This document shows, piece by piece, positions 1 to 10,659 of a DNA stretch of 64,000 bases. This DNA is from Atherinomorus stipes. Taxonomy: Eukaryota > Chordata > Actinopteri > Atheriniformes > Atherinidae. Within the stretch, counting starts at the first letter, position 1. Each line of letters opens with the position of its first letter. The notes below the pieces were generated by a model. The model worked only from the letters and a program-made list of their open reading frames with translations, was not told the origin of the DNA and ran no database searches. The stretch spans positions 1 to 64,000 of the forward strand of contig JALJCO010001384.1 in assembly GCA_023101725.1 (NCBI GenBank), given 5' to 3'. The position numbers and the translations under genes were made by a program.

Positions 1-345
1 TTTTGGATGTATGTAGTGTTTTTATGTGTCTAATGTTTCTCTTGTCATTGGCAGGTCATACTGATCATGTGACCAATTACCTGCACAAACGCAGCGGTCT
101 CTGTCTATTTAATTAGCACAGGAAAAGACTGACAAACATTTTGCCATTGCCCTGACAAAGGCCCTTCAGGCCGAAATGCATTGGCATGTTTTTAACTATG
201 TATATTAGCCATGTATTAATAAAGGCTTTTTAATAACTTTCTTCCTGAGTGCCTCAGACCTCATTTTCAATTCTTCACTTGGATCCCTCACTGAAGAGCA
301 CCAGAGGAAAATCTTCAGTCCCTAGAAGCACTCCATGCCCAGCTT
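1..345 (+). mobile_element. Repeat fragment with hammerhead-like motif, Penelope-like (inferred)
   Basis: This segment runs off the left edge of the window. It recurs inverted at 22156-22500, from the ATGTATGTAGTG block to the CACTCCATGCCCAG end. Both copies contain a short motif with the layout of a minimal hammerhead ribozyme, which is known from the terminal repeats of Penelope-like retroelements. No coding sequence is seen, so the Penelope assignment rests on that motif alone. It could instead be another retroelement or a MITE. Confidence 0.45.
152..183 (+). ncRNA. Hammerhead-ribozyme-like motif (degenerate), copy 1
   Basis: The layout is CTGACAA, a GGCC/GGCC stem II with a CTTCA loop, GAAA, then a self-complementary ATGCAT where stem III would be, followed by T. 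The canonical core is CUGANGA..GAAA..UH. The conserved G after N is A here, which is what decay of a CpG (CGA to CAA) would give. A palindromic short stem III fits the dimeric hammerheads described in Penelope-like elements. It is probably inactive. The call rests on core spacing only. Confidence 0.4.
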
Positions 346-360
346 TTTTGACATGTACAA

Positions 361-721
361 TATAGTTTCAAAAGATTTACAATTACATAATTACCATATG
401 ATAAACCAAATAAAATAGTTAGAATGTGGTAATCATACTAGTTCAATTTTTCAAAGTGCATAGTCAATACACCTCTGAAATAACACAAAATACCTTTAAA
501 GTACAAATGTACATTGGCTTCTAGATGTAATAGTCTGTAACAAAGTTACCAGAGAATACCTTTAAGTCATTACAAATACACATTGGCTTTTAGATCTAAT
601 AATTTGCACCATAAATAACAGATAAATTGCAATAAATCACACTTGTAGTTCTCAAGTCCTCCTCTACAGTGCTCAGGAAACAAGCTGACACTGTAGCTTA
701 ACAGAAACTGGGCGCTGCTAC
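361..721 (-). repeat. Interspersed repeat 'X', copy 1
   Basis: This AT-rich block matches the reverse complement of 14110-14391 plus 15099-15220. It also matches, in the same orientation, the segments 56362-56408 and 58063-58180. Landmarks are CATATGATAAACCAAATAAAA, TTGGCTTTTAGATCTAATA and TCAGGAAACAAGCTGACACT. There is no coding potential. The right end is cut by a hAT-like terminus at about 722. Confidence 0.6.
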
Positions 722-1600
722 TGGGGCTGGGCGATATAACGATATATATCGTCTGGACGATAGAAAACTTCTATCGTTTCATATGAAGCTCTATCGTTTA
801 TATGGCGATAGACGCTTTACAGAAGTGTTTAATCAAGATGCGCTGTATGCACACGCACGCTGCAAACAAACAGAAGGGAGATGATGGCGGACCGTTCAGA
901 TGAGTGGAATTAGACTAATTCTTAACAAGATGACCAGCCGACCCAAACTGAGAGGCTTTTACCTAAAAGAGAGACAACTTCTATCGCATGGATGTGACTT
1001 AGACATAAAAAGACTGACCACAGTCCCAAGAGCCGGGATACCTTCTGTTGTCTGTCGGCCTTTTTCACATATATCCAAACCACATCCATGCAACAGAAGT
1101 CGTCCCTCTTTAACTACAAGCTCCTCGGTTTGGTTTGGCCGGTCATCTTGTTGAGAACTATCATCCTGGTCTGAAACGCGTTTGCCACCGTCTCCCCCCA
1201 TGTTTCTTTAGGTCAAGATGCGCCGTGTGCCACCGCATGTCCATACACGCAGCAGCACGTGTCCGTACGCGCAGCGCATCTTGACGAATAAAACTCTGCA
1301 GTAAAGCATTTACTCCGGATACTGCTACCCCGGCTTTTCACCGGGTCCTTGAGCGCAGTGCAACAGCTTTGCTCCGACCTCCACGGTACGAGCATTTACA
1401 CCTGCACTGTGCACCCGCGAGCGCACCAGCTATTACGAAGGGAAGGCTTCCCAATCATGACGGAGGCTCCGATTGTTTGCTGGACATTTATTTGTTCAGC
1501 AAAGTTTACAAGAAGAGCAGCCTGAAGTTGCCGTTCAGAAACAATAACAACAGTCAGAGCGAGCAAACAGGATAGAACAGTTCCAGTTAAGCGCCCTTCA
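722..1600. mobile_element. hAT-like element, left end only, inserted in repeat X
   Basis: The segment opens with GGGGCTGGGCGATATAACG, the terminus typical of fish hAT MITEs, directly after the GCTGCTAC of repeat X. Short CTATCGTTT repeats follow. No matching right terminus is found, so the element is truncated or rearranged. Inside lies an inverted repeat at about 922-1162, whose two arms both read a similar short peptide (ending HGCDLDI or HGCGLDI). The open frames here are short and not credible genes. Confidence 0.45.
922..1162. repeat. Imperfect inverted repeat inside the hAT-like remnant
   Basis: The left arm reads AACAAGATGACCAGCCGACC and ends near CGCATGGATGTG. The right arm reads CACATCCATGCAACAGAAG through GGCCGGTCATCTTGTTGAG. 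Arms are about 80 bp around a spacer of roughly 80 bp. This looks like a short fragment inverted on itself. Confidence 0.55.
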
Positions 1601-2410
1601 CAATAAAACACTTCTGGCTGTTTCAAAATAAATCATTTTAGGTTAAAACAATAAACTTCTCTGTACTTATGTATTAAAATTATGTTAAATGCAAATAATA
1701 AATCATGTAAACTGCATTTTCTAACATACACATGTTAATAATTCACAATATCCAAATAATTAATAATAATCATGTAGAATGTATTTTATGTCATACATAT
1801 GAGAATAATTCACAACACCAGCTATTGCTAGATTCGTGACATCACGGAATCACGGGAGGATTGCAAGATCGCCCGTGATTCTCATCCAAATGGTTAATTT
1901 TGTCCACGTTTGTGCGTCATGGTTTCTTATTTCACTGAAACCTTGTGGACACGGAGATGATTTCATGTTCAGGTAGTTCAGCAGTTTAAAATCTGCACAG
2001 TGGCTTTTGTTTAGGAAGTAACTGGATGTTTTACACTGAATCCCGTGTCTGACCTCCTGACTGGTCCGATCTGAACTGCTGACATTTGCGCGGTGTCGGT
2101 GCATAATCCGTAAATAACAGAGCTGGTGCGTATCTGTAGCGTAGCGGCGTGAGATGCCAGAGAGACGACGGACCGCTCACGCGCCGCGGCATGTTCGATA
2201 TATTTCAAACCATTGACTACATGTGCTGCGGTCTATCGGATCTACGTGTGGGTTACAGTCTGTTTTACCACGGGCTTGGAACGCAGCTCAGCCAATCACA
2301 TTTAAGAATGAGAAACACCCGTTTTATCATTTTTTCATGACTGTAGATAGAAAATAGGGTCCAGGCTGAAAATCTCAAGCCATCCTTTAATTTCATCATA
2401 AGCTCATCAT
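1601..2410. other. AT-rich intergenic DNA, no gene seen
   Basis: The stretch holds two diverged direct copies of an AT-rich unit (about 1703-1755 and 1770-1823), each with ATCATGTA..AATTCACAA. The rest, 1840-2410, has only short frames in unrelated phases. I see no conserved protein, RNA gene or complete mobile element. Confidence 0.5.
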
Positions 2411-2416
2411 ACTCAC

Positions 2417-2488
2417 CTGTTGGTCTGTGACCAGGTCCACGCTCTGGAGGCCTGGGGGGGTCAGGATGCAGCTGTTCTGAGTTCTCTC
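2417..2488 (-). CDS. Candidate 72-nt internal exon (unknown gene)
   Basis: On the minus strand a pyrimidine-rich acceptor (TTTTGTTTTCCTCCAG) precedes 72 bases with no in-frame stop, followed by a strong donor (CAG/GTGAGT). The length is exactly 24 codons. One frame reads ERTQNSCILTPPGLQS and onward; another is proline-rich. Both splice sites match consensus well and the base composition differs from the AT-rich flanks. I do not recognise the protein. A candidate upstream non-coding exon on the same strand lies at 6048-6110. Without transcript data this could be a chance match or a relic. Confidence 0.35.
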
Positions 2489-2683
2489 CTGGAGGAAAAC
2501 AAAATAAGGAAAATAAGCTATATTAGGCATTGAATGGTTTATTTGAAGGGCCTGTAGATGGATAAAGATGGACAGAAAGAGAGAGGAGGAAGATATGCAA
2601 CATTTTATTTCACCACTTACACATGATCCTAACCTGTTAGTCTGCAGGCATCTTTATATGAAGTTGAAGGCCAGATGTGTCTG

Positions 2684-3179
2684 TAGGGCTGGGCGATATG
2701 GACCAAATATATCACCATATATTTATTTTAGATGACGATATACAATATATACCGGTATTTTTTACCCTAATTTGTCTGAAAGCTACATTTCATATCAAGC
2801 ATAACATATATATTTAAAAACGTGATATTGATCTATTAATGAAATCTCACGAGATACCATCGTTTTGTTATAAAATTTCATGAGATTTCACAAAATGCCG
2901 AGATTTCATCGTTCTGTTATAAAATCTTGTGCCATTTCGTGAAATCTCATGAGATTTTTGTAACAAAACAATGATATCTCGCGAGATTTCATTAATAAAA
3001 TAGATCGATACCACGTTTTTAAATATAGATATGGTATCAGCATATGAAAATATCACAATATTTCAGTGTATCAATATTGTTCCCACCCTTATTAAATAAT
3101 CAGGTGACCCCTTTGTAGTCAGTCAGCCGGGTCATTACGAAAAAACAAAGCAAACATATCAGTATATCGCACAGCCCTA
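2684..3179. mobile_element. hAT-type MITE 1
   Basis: The ends are TAGGGCTGGGCGATAT and ATATCGCACAGCCCTA, imperfect terminal inverted repeats of hAT type. The flanks are TGTGTCTG (2676-2683) and GTGGTCTG (3180-3187), a slightly decayed 8-bp target duplication. There is no transposase. The centre is a long imperfect palindrome at 2816-3020. Confidence 0.8.
2816..3020. repeat. Long imperfect palindrome inside MITE 1
   Basis: One arm runs from TATTGATCTATTAATGAAAT. The other ends ATTTCATTAATAAAATAGAT. Each arm is rich in ATCTCACGAGAT-type motifs, with a perfect TCTCGCGAGA at 2977-2986. The structure can fold back nearly completely. Confidence 0.7.
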
Positions 3180-3187
3180 GTGGTCTG

Positions 3188-3611
3188 TAGGGATGGGCGA
3201 TATGGACTAAAAAATGTATCACGATAATTTCTCTTATTTATCACGGTAACGATAAATGACGATAAAAGCTATCAGCAAAATATTTTGTATTATAAATCTG
3301 TCACTAAATTCTGTCTTGAAAGCCCTACAAAATACCAGAAGCCACTAAACTATATCAATTAAGTTCAAGTAGTACACCTGTATTGCAAAACTGTAGTGAC
3401 ACCAATCGAACAAGTCTGAAATATGAGAGTCCAAATGCCACATTTATTCAAACGATGCAAACAGCAAAAATAACTTTGCTTATTAAAAAAACCAAAGTAA
3501 AACACAACCTGGTAAATTGTCATCTCACAATAAAAACGATAAATTCAAATTGTTATTGTGGGGAATTTCTTTGACGATATATCGCACACGATAAAATATT
3601 GCCCATCCCTA
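3188..3611. mobile_element. hAT-type MITE 2, adjacent to MITE 1
   Basis: The ends are TAGGGATGGGCGATATGG and ATATTGCCCATCCCTA. Perfect 8-bp target duplications GTGGTCTG lie at 3180-3187 and 3612-3619. The left duplication is also the right flank of MITE 1, so the two elements sit back to back. A nested relative occurs at 52003-53332. There is no transposase frame. Confidence 0.85.
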
Positions 3612-3619
3612 GTGGTCTG

Positions 3620-4130
3620 TATCTTCTGTTTTCAAGCCCTCTACTGTAATGGTGTAAATCAAGTAATTACATTAGTTCTCATATGCAAATAAACAGAGCA
3701 TGCTGTTACAATAAGATTCATCCTCTGTGTAAATGTTATGAGCCCCTAAATTTCAACATCAGGATATCACTCTTTATTACTGTGAAAAGGAGCCCAAAGC
3801 CTTTTCTTGTTAAGTGGACATAGACATTAATTCTATTTATCACAGAGGAGAAATTCTAGTCAGCACTGCACTACACCATAGGTAGGGATGGAGAAATATA
3901 GATAGTTATGGAAAGCACAAGTCATATTACACTGCAAGGAAAAGCTCTAGAATTTGGTCCAATTCTGTGATATTGTTCTGAGAAAATATAAATCTAGCAC
4001 AACTGACAATCTTAGAGAAACGTTTGCAGATGACTTGAGTTCCCTTCAGCTGCAGTCACAGTGTCACTCTCTGTCTCTGACCCTGGTTGCCTAGCAACAG
4101 CCTTGTGCTGCTCTCCTGTAACTGTCTGTC
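3620..4130. other. Intergenic DNA, nothing recognised
   Basis: I see no long frame, RNA gene or complete repeat here. The base composition is ordinary. Confidence 0.5.
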
Positions 4131-5563
4131 TCAGGATTTACACTGTCAGTGAAATGTGACCCAAATCCGATTTTTTGCTCTTATGTGACTCAAATCCGAT
4201 CTGCTTTTTGACCATGTAAACAGGAAAAAGACGCATGCATTCGGATCTGTTGAGATCGGATACAGGCCTCATTCATATGTGGAAATAAATCGATCAATCA
4301 GATCTGTGACAACGCGACTGCAGTGTAAGCAGGTAGATCGGATCTTCTTACACATTGCGTTCCACACGTCATTAAATCTGTGACAATTTAGCTTATTTTG
4401 GCGCACTATTAAGATGTGAGCAGTAGTTAAATGCAAGAATGGAGGCCCGACAGAGAACGAGAGATGAGGAGGAAAGGTGTGGGAGGCAATCCCCATTCCC
4501 ACATTCCTCCACTCCAACATCCCCAACAGTCGAAATGGCAAACGTCTCATCATTCCGAGATTTTTTTTTCCATGCTATGAATGACTTATTTAAATTTGAA
4601 TTAAAAAACCAAAAAACAAAAAAACATCCCACCATTCTTTAAAAACGTCCCTCCCCCGGCATTCAGATTTTTTAGGTGCTTTTACAGGAGACGGACTCCA
4701 CAACCTCGCAAACCAACTTAGTAATCTGTTACTAAAATGAAATGGGAAATATAATCTGCCTCCACGTATTAATGTAAATGGTCTGAAACATGTTAGATTC
4801 ATGCCTGAATCTCAGGATCAGTGACTGGAGCAGAAACACAGTCTGTCACCGGAACGAAGTCTCCACAGAGCCGTGCGTCTTTACGCGCGCTGGCATCATT
4901 TGCAACATTACTAACTACAGTTACACATATCAATGACGGCGCTGCAGGTGACACCTGAAGTCACTGACTGATTCCAGCCAAAACATGTGAATTATGTCTC
5001 CTCCATGTTGTACAGGGAAGCACCTTTACACATTACGCACGTGACACAACTCTTTTATCTCCAGACACGCCGCGGGTCGTCCAGGTTCAGTTAAATATTG
5101 GTCCAGAATGAAGCCGCATCATCCGGATTAACGAGCTCCATCAGAACTGTTTAAAATCTGATTTCAGATGCTAAAACTTTATTTTGGAAATTATTCAGAA
5201 CACAATTAAAGAAATCACCAGTGTGCTCGCTTTCGGCAAAAGCAACAGGAGACGATTGAAGCCCACAGTACTGTTATTATATCTAAATCTTGTGGCTTAT
5301 TTTATTGTATTTTTTTACATTGTAGATCAGTAATCTATTTCCCATCATTGTATCTGTCTATATCCTCTTGTCTGTTTGTATGCAAACGCTTCAGTTTTGT
5401 AAACACTAGGTACGCATGCGGGGTGTTTCAAATGACAGGATGGTATAATCGCGAGATATCCGATATGGGCCACATTATAAAATATGTGTAATCATACATT
5501 TAAAAAATCGGATTTAGGCATCAAATCCGTTCTGGGCATTAAGACCTGACAGTAAATCCAGCC
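4131..5563. mobile_element. Non-autonomous DNA transposon, diverged relative of 19341-20474
   Basis: The terminal inverted repeats are GGATTTACACTGTCAG at the left and CTGACAGTAAATCC at the right. Subterminal AAATCCGAT-type motifs recur at both ends, as they do in the element at 19341-20474. No transposase is present. Internal open frames overlap each other on both strands and are not credible. The exact outer bases and target duplication are unclear because the ends have diverged. Confidence 0.6.
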
Positions 5564-6047
5564 TTAGGGAAGTAAGAGGATATATCCATGGTGGATTTCC
5601 TCTTCATTGTCTGGAAATTGACATGTCGTTAGCACATACTGATTAAATCATAAAGCAAACGTCTGTATGACGGTAGTTGCCTGGACCGTGGCAGTCAGCT
5701 AACGTCAGCTAGTGTTAAAGAATGTTTGCAAGGTGGTTTGAAAATGTTCTCAATCTAACCCAAGTAACGCCAACACAACATTAACTACCTAATGTGAACT
5801 TATGAGTGGCTTGATGAAATGAAAACATATCAGAGGAATTTCCATATTGCAGTTTTTATTTTCAGAGTACTGGTTAACAAACACTGGCTAACGTTAGCTT
5901 GGTAGCTTTATTAGCCCATGAAACCGTAATGTACATTGGACGTAACGTCTAAAACAATGTAATCTAAGCTAGATTACATAGATTATCTGACATAGCCAGT
6001 TTCAATGGAAAAGAATAGCTAGTGTGATTTTTGTTTTTAACACTTAC
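5564..6047. other. Intergenic or intronic DNA, no gene seen
   Basis: There are no long frames. The segment lies just downstream, on the minus strand, of a candidate splice donor at 6041-6047, and could be the first intron of a divergent transcript. Confidence 0.4.
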
Positions 6048-6110
6048 CTCTGAGTTCTTTGATGAAACGATCGTCTCCACTCTGCTACCCACAACAATGG
6101 AATCAGCTTT
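6048..6110 (-). other. Candidate non-coding first exon of a divergent transcript
   Basis: On the minus strand CTCAGAG is followed by GTAAGTG, a strong donor. The upstream sequence approaches the putative promoter at 6122-6200. The frame that would continue into the donor is open for about 20 codons but has no ATG, so this would be 5'UTR. It lies outside the inverted-duplication arm, so it exists only on the left. Confidence 0.3.
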
Positions 6111-6124
6111 CCTACTTATTTAAC

Positions 6125-6200
6125 CAAGAAGAAGAAGAAGCAGCAGCACGTGACTTCCGCATTCCATTCTTTGATCGGAGTTCTCTTCATCAGATCGAGG
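6125..6200. promoter_or_regulatory. Candidate bidirectional promoter
   Basis: A CACGTGACTTCCGC block (6147-6160) combines an E-box with an ETS-like GGAAG core on the other strand, and lies between oppositely directed candidate first exons at 6048-6110 (minus) and from about 6200 (plus). The block is perfectly conserved in the other arm at 60323-60336. No clear TATA box is seen. The assignment is by motif and position only. Confidence 0.35.
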
Positions 6201-6441
6201 CGGAGTGAAGCAGAACATCACAAGAACAAAGTTTAGAGACTGAATATCTGGAGGCTCCGCTTCTCTTCTTTACAAGGTATTCTCTGCAACATTATTTCAT
6301 GAATACTTTCAGACGTATCTTGGATACTGATGATTGTTGGTTTCTGTCCTCTGCGGAGGTCAGCCCGCTGGAGAGAAACGACGTGGCGGAAGAAGATCAG
6401 ACAAAGAGTTGTTATCGAGGGAAGCCTCGTGGAGAAAGCAG
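6200..6441 (+). other. Candidate 5' exon(s) with two splice donors
   Basis: Two consensus donors, AAG/GTATTC after 6276 and CAG/GTGAGA after 6441, follow a moderately GC-rich stretch beginning about 50 bp past the candidate promoter. Both donors are conserved in the inverted copy, for example the exon edge at 60042. No convincing coding frame is present, so this would be 5'UTR. The nearest downstream coding candidate in the same direction is the zinc-finger exon at 26017 (in the other half, 45997 on the minus strand). The link is inferred from that shared order. Confidence 0.4.
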
Positions 6442-8918
6442 GTGAGAATTTCCAAAGCTTGGTGTGATGTGTTTGCTTTAATCGGTAAGTGGTAATAATC
6501 CCGGGATTTGTGTGCTTGTGATGTTTGGTGTTTAGTGAGGTTTAGTTGCTGCGGCGGAGTGGTGGATCTGTGGGCTTGATGTGGTTTTGAGTTGCGACGG
6601 AAAATGTTTTCTTTTCTTTAAGTCTTGCTTTCTCTGCAAGACTGAAGTGAGAAAAATCAAACGGAGGTGAAATGAAAATCCTGTAACGTCCAGCAGGACG
6701 TGTTGAAAGAATGGAGGAAGAGTTATTGTGGAAACACTTACTTAGGTTTCCTCTCGCTCCCCTCCCCCTTAATCTCTGGCCAACAGGACTCCACTTACTG
6801 TTTGCAATGGCTGCACCAGTAAAACAGCTGGGTGCAGCCCAGTTCTCCCAGCATTGGTCTGTGTCCCATTTTCCTCCATTTTAAGGATTGCTTTTTAATC
6901 ATAAGCCATAAACACTGCTGGTTATTTAAATAATGGTGAACAAGGATGAGTTCTAGGAAAGTGTTTTAGACGGTGGGCCGAACGCGTTTTTCGTGTTGTT
7001 GATTGATCCCCATCGAGAGAGTACACCGTTTTTTGTGTGTGAGATTATACATTTATGTAAAGTCTAAATCAATTTGTTGTCTCCTCAAATTTGATCATAT
7101 ATTTTTGAAAACCTGTGTTTTAATCGCCACGCTGCTCAGGCAAATGCTGAACAACTCTATCTGATGAACCAATCAGATTGCAACGTTTAGACGATTAGCC
7201 AATGGTAGAGGGCCATGTTAGGACCTCGAAAATGTAAACCGCAAATATTTGATATCGTAAAGAGATTGTTCTTATTAGTATAATAACTTATTTTTGTGTC
7301 AGATCGAAGCACTAAGAAGAATATATGGTTTATGTTAATCAGGGACATTAATAATGTTTGTGTATGAAGTTCGTGAAACCTCGGATCCCCTCTACTCACC
7401 ATTTCAACTGCTTAGAATAGTCACGTCACGTTCTGGTGTATTTTTGTAGGACAGAGAAAGTTTCACAATCAGAATTAAGTTTTTTTTTTTATGTTTTTTT
7501 TCTTTTTATTATCATTATGAGGTGGCAACCAGTTACATGATGACAGGAAACCAGATTACAGAATAAATTGTTCAAGTAGTGCTGTGAACTACCGTGTCTC
7601 AGTTAAACAAATACAAAAAAGAGCAGGCATTGACTTCTTCCAATAAGACTAACGCTTTATCTAAAATCCAGTGAATTCTTAGCAATACACTGGACTTCAA
7701 AATGATTGATTACAGATGTACTGCAGATACAATTTATATTTGCTTCACCTTATTAAGATTTTTTTATTAAGTGTATAATATTATGTAATTATTCATAATA
7801 CACTCAATTGGATAGGTTAACAAGCATCTAGAGTGTAACTTGACCTTTTCAATAACCAAATAAAACTTCCATACCCTGCAGGTGATGAGTAACATCTGTC
7901 AATCATTTCTGCATTTTATGTAATGTCCATTATTTATGCTAATCCGTGTAAGTACCTTTGCATGTATGGATGCAATATAAAAACATGGAGTGCTGTGTGC
8001 ATGTAACAAAACAGAACATATTACAGTTTTCAGCTGAAAGTTGGGCTACTTTTATCAGGACTTCTCTGGAGGGGGTCAGTCTGGACAGTTTGGAGAGTGA
8101 AGTTGCAGCTGAGGCAAATGATAAATGTGACTAAAAGATCAGGTAACAGCTTTCTGTGTGCACCAGCTAATGTTGGTTATAACAAAGAGTGCTGCATGAA
8201 ATAAACAAGAGGAAAGAAAGGACAAAGCAACAGGTTGTAGCTTTGTACAAAATTGTGAGTTTTATTGATTGATTTACTCTGGAGACCACATTCAATGCTA
8301 ACATCGTAAAGTTTACAGTGGTGGACATGGTGTCTTCCTGACAGTAACTCTTCATTTCAGCTTTACTTCAGTACAGTAGCTATAACTAGTGGAAAACAGC
8401 CTGGAATGCCTGCTGGCATTGGAAGCCTTGATTTTGTGCATAATGGCAGATTTATTGTTTCCTTTTAAAGAGTCGGGTCAGCTCAGAGCTGGTCAAGTCC
8501 AGAAGATGTGTGACAGAGGCGTCCAGCATCTGGTATTACCTAGAACAGATGAGAAATGTGGGAAAGAAGAGTTAATGAAAATAAAATAAACTCTGAAAGC
8601 ATCACTACTATTCTGAACAAATATAACTGCAACATTGTTTTTGCTCATTTTTCATGAGCTTATCTCAGACATTTAAAACATTTTCTATTTTCACAAAAGA
8701 TCCATTTTTCTTAATAAACACTGTCCACGAATCTGCCTAAAGCTGAATAAGAGCACTTCTCTTTTGTGGGACTGATGCCAGGATACTGATCATGCAGCAT
8801 GAATACTCCACAGGCTGGCCACTCTGAAATATTATACAGTATAATAAAAATGAATAAAAATATGCAAACAATAAACTGTCTAATTGAAAGTGGCTTCAGT
8901 TGTTTCACGTCAACAATA

Positions 8919-9828
8919 ACTGCGTTTACATGCAGCCAATAACTCTTTCATAACCGGAATATTAGCAATAACCCGGTTGCGCACGGTCATGTAAACACTG
9001 GCAAAACCCCGAATATGCTCATTTTTGGGTTTACCTGAATATTACTCCTGGGTTACTCCTTTTCTAACCGGAATATTTGGTCATGTAAACGCTTATTGGA
9101 ATATCTCTATTGAAAGGAATATTGTGTTCTGCGCATGCTCTATCTGCAAGGGTTCTTGGTCTTTTGATTAAACTACAGGGAGTATTTGTACCAGCGATCA
9201 GACAGTGCTCCGCACAGCTTACAAGTTTATATAACACCATGGCAACACGCATTCCCAGAGGAGCTGGTGTGCAAACAGTTACTTCGCGGGGCTTCATCAC
9301 TCATCTGAAAAAGTTTGGTGAAGGCGTGACAGGAAAATTCACCGACTCCAGCCGGAGTCAGTTAACATCATCATTACAACCGTTCCCACCAGTCCTGACT
9401 GAGACCTTCATCTGTCCGGGGAACTCTGCTGGAAACGGGAAGCGTGGATGTGCTCCAGCTGCATTTCCAGCACACGTTCCCTCCTTCTATGACCCGTCAA
9501 GTAGCTGCTGCTGGTGGGTCAGAACCAGCACTCCGGACTGCAGTCAAGCCGCCTCTCGCGGATCCGCGGTCAAGACAACCGGCGTTATTTCGGCTGTAAC
9601 TCTGAAACTTGGCTGGCTTGACCGCTGTGGCTCCGGATGGTTCATAATCCACCATCATCATGACGTTTTCCGTGCGTCGCGGTTTGGGTCGGAATATTCC
9701 AGTTGATTTCAGTAATCATGTATACAGGAGTAACTCTGTCTGCTCACGCATGTAAACGGGTTATTCCTAATCTTTCAGAAACCGGAATATTGACCTTAAC
9801 CCGAATTTTGATGGCATGTAAACGTAGT
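8919..9828. mobile_element. MITE with ACTGCGTTTACATGC ends, nested in the 4.7-kb element
   Basis: The left end is ACTGCGTTTACATGC and the right end is GCATGTAAACGTAGT. Inside both ends the motif CCGGAATAT and CATGTAAAC recurs in inverted orientation. The flanks AATA and CATA give no clear target duplication. A 198-codon open frame (9110-9706) crosses the centre but resembles no protein I know and is probably accidental. Confidence 0.7.
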
Positions 9829-10478
9829 CATATACACATCAGAAACACGACCAACTACAGGACGGCGACTCAGCTCATCGTGTCATGATTCAAGAATGAG
9901 GCAGGAAAGCGACGTTTGCAGATTCCAAGTCAGGTGACGCTGGAGCTAATTTCTGATTGGTTTGAAATATAGCACTTCTCCGCGTTTGCCTGATCCGCTT
10001 ATCAAACAAAATTTTTTTATTTTTATTTTTTTTTTTTTTTTTTTTTTACTTGTCCTGTCCAGCATCGAAGCAAGCAGAATGGAAATCTGATTGCTTTATT
10101 CTGTTGAACAGTTTTGCTTTATCAAGCGGAGCTTTATGAACATAAGGCTCCACTTGATATCATGTTTATTCATTTTATTTCTTTATTTAAACATTTGTCT
10201 ATTACACCATTCCATTTCATACTGCTGGGCCTGACAAGGGAGAAATGAAAGTTAACAGAGGTAATGATAGAAAGTGAAACAGAGAGAGAGGAGTAAGGAA
10301 GAGGAAGAGAGAGAGGAGAGAAAACATGAATCCACTTACACAGTTCACTGGTACATCTGTACCGCGATCCCTAAACAACCAAGGTCTCTGTTGGAAAACA
10401 AAACAAGCAATCCCCTACAGGAGGACCTGCAGGTGGCTTAAATATCCTCAGATCATACAAACACACGCAGAACTACGC

Positions 10479-10589
10479 AGAGAAGAGGTACAACCTAGTC
10501 AGCGCAATGGGAAGTAGAGAAGAGGTACAACCTAGTCATCGCAATGGGAAGTAGAGAAGAGGTACAACCTAGTCATCGCAATGGGAAGC
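10479..10589 (+). repeat. 37-bp tandem repeat, three copies
   Basis: Units start at 10479, 10516 and 10553, each beginning AGAGAAGAGGTACAACCTAG. They differ at one or two positions. The copies are contiguous with no spacers. Confidence 0.9.
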
Positions 10590-10659
10590 AGTGTCACAGT
10601 GTCAACATGCATAATAAAGGGTGCTCCGTGGTGATACAGTCATGCAGATGCAGCCTCGT

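Noticed and set aside
9110..9706. 198-codon frame inside a MITE
   Set aside because: No recognisable domain; it crosses a non-autonomous element and uses its terminal repeats as code.
10479..10589. Possible CRISPR-like array
   Set aside because: Three contiguous 37-bp units without spacers, in a vertebrate genome; a plain tandem repeat.
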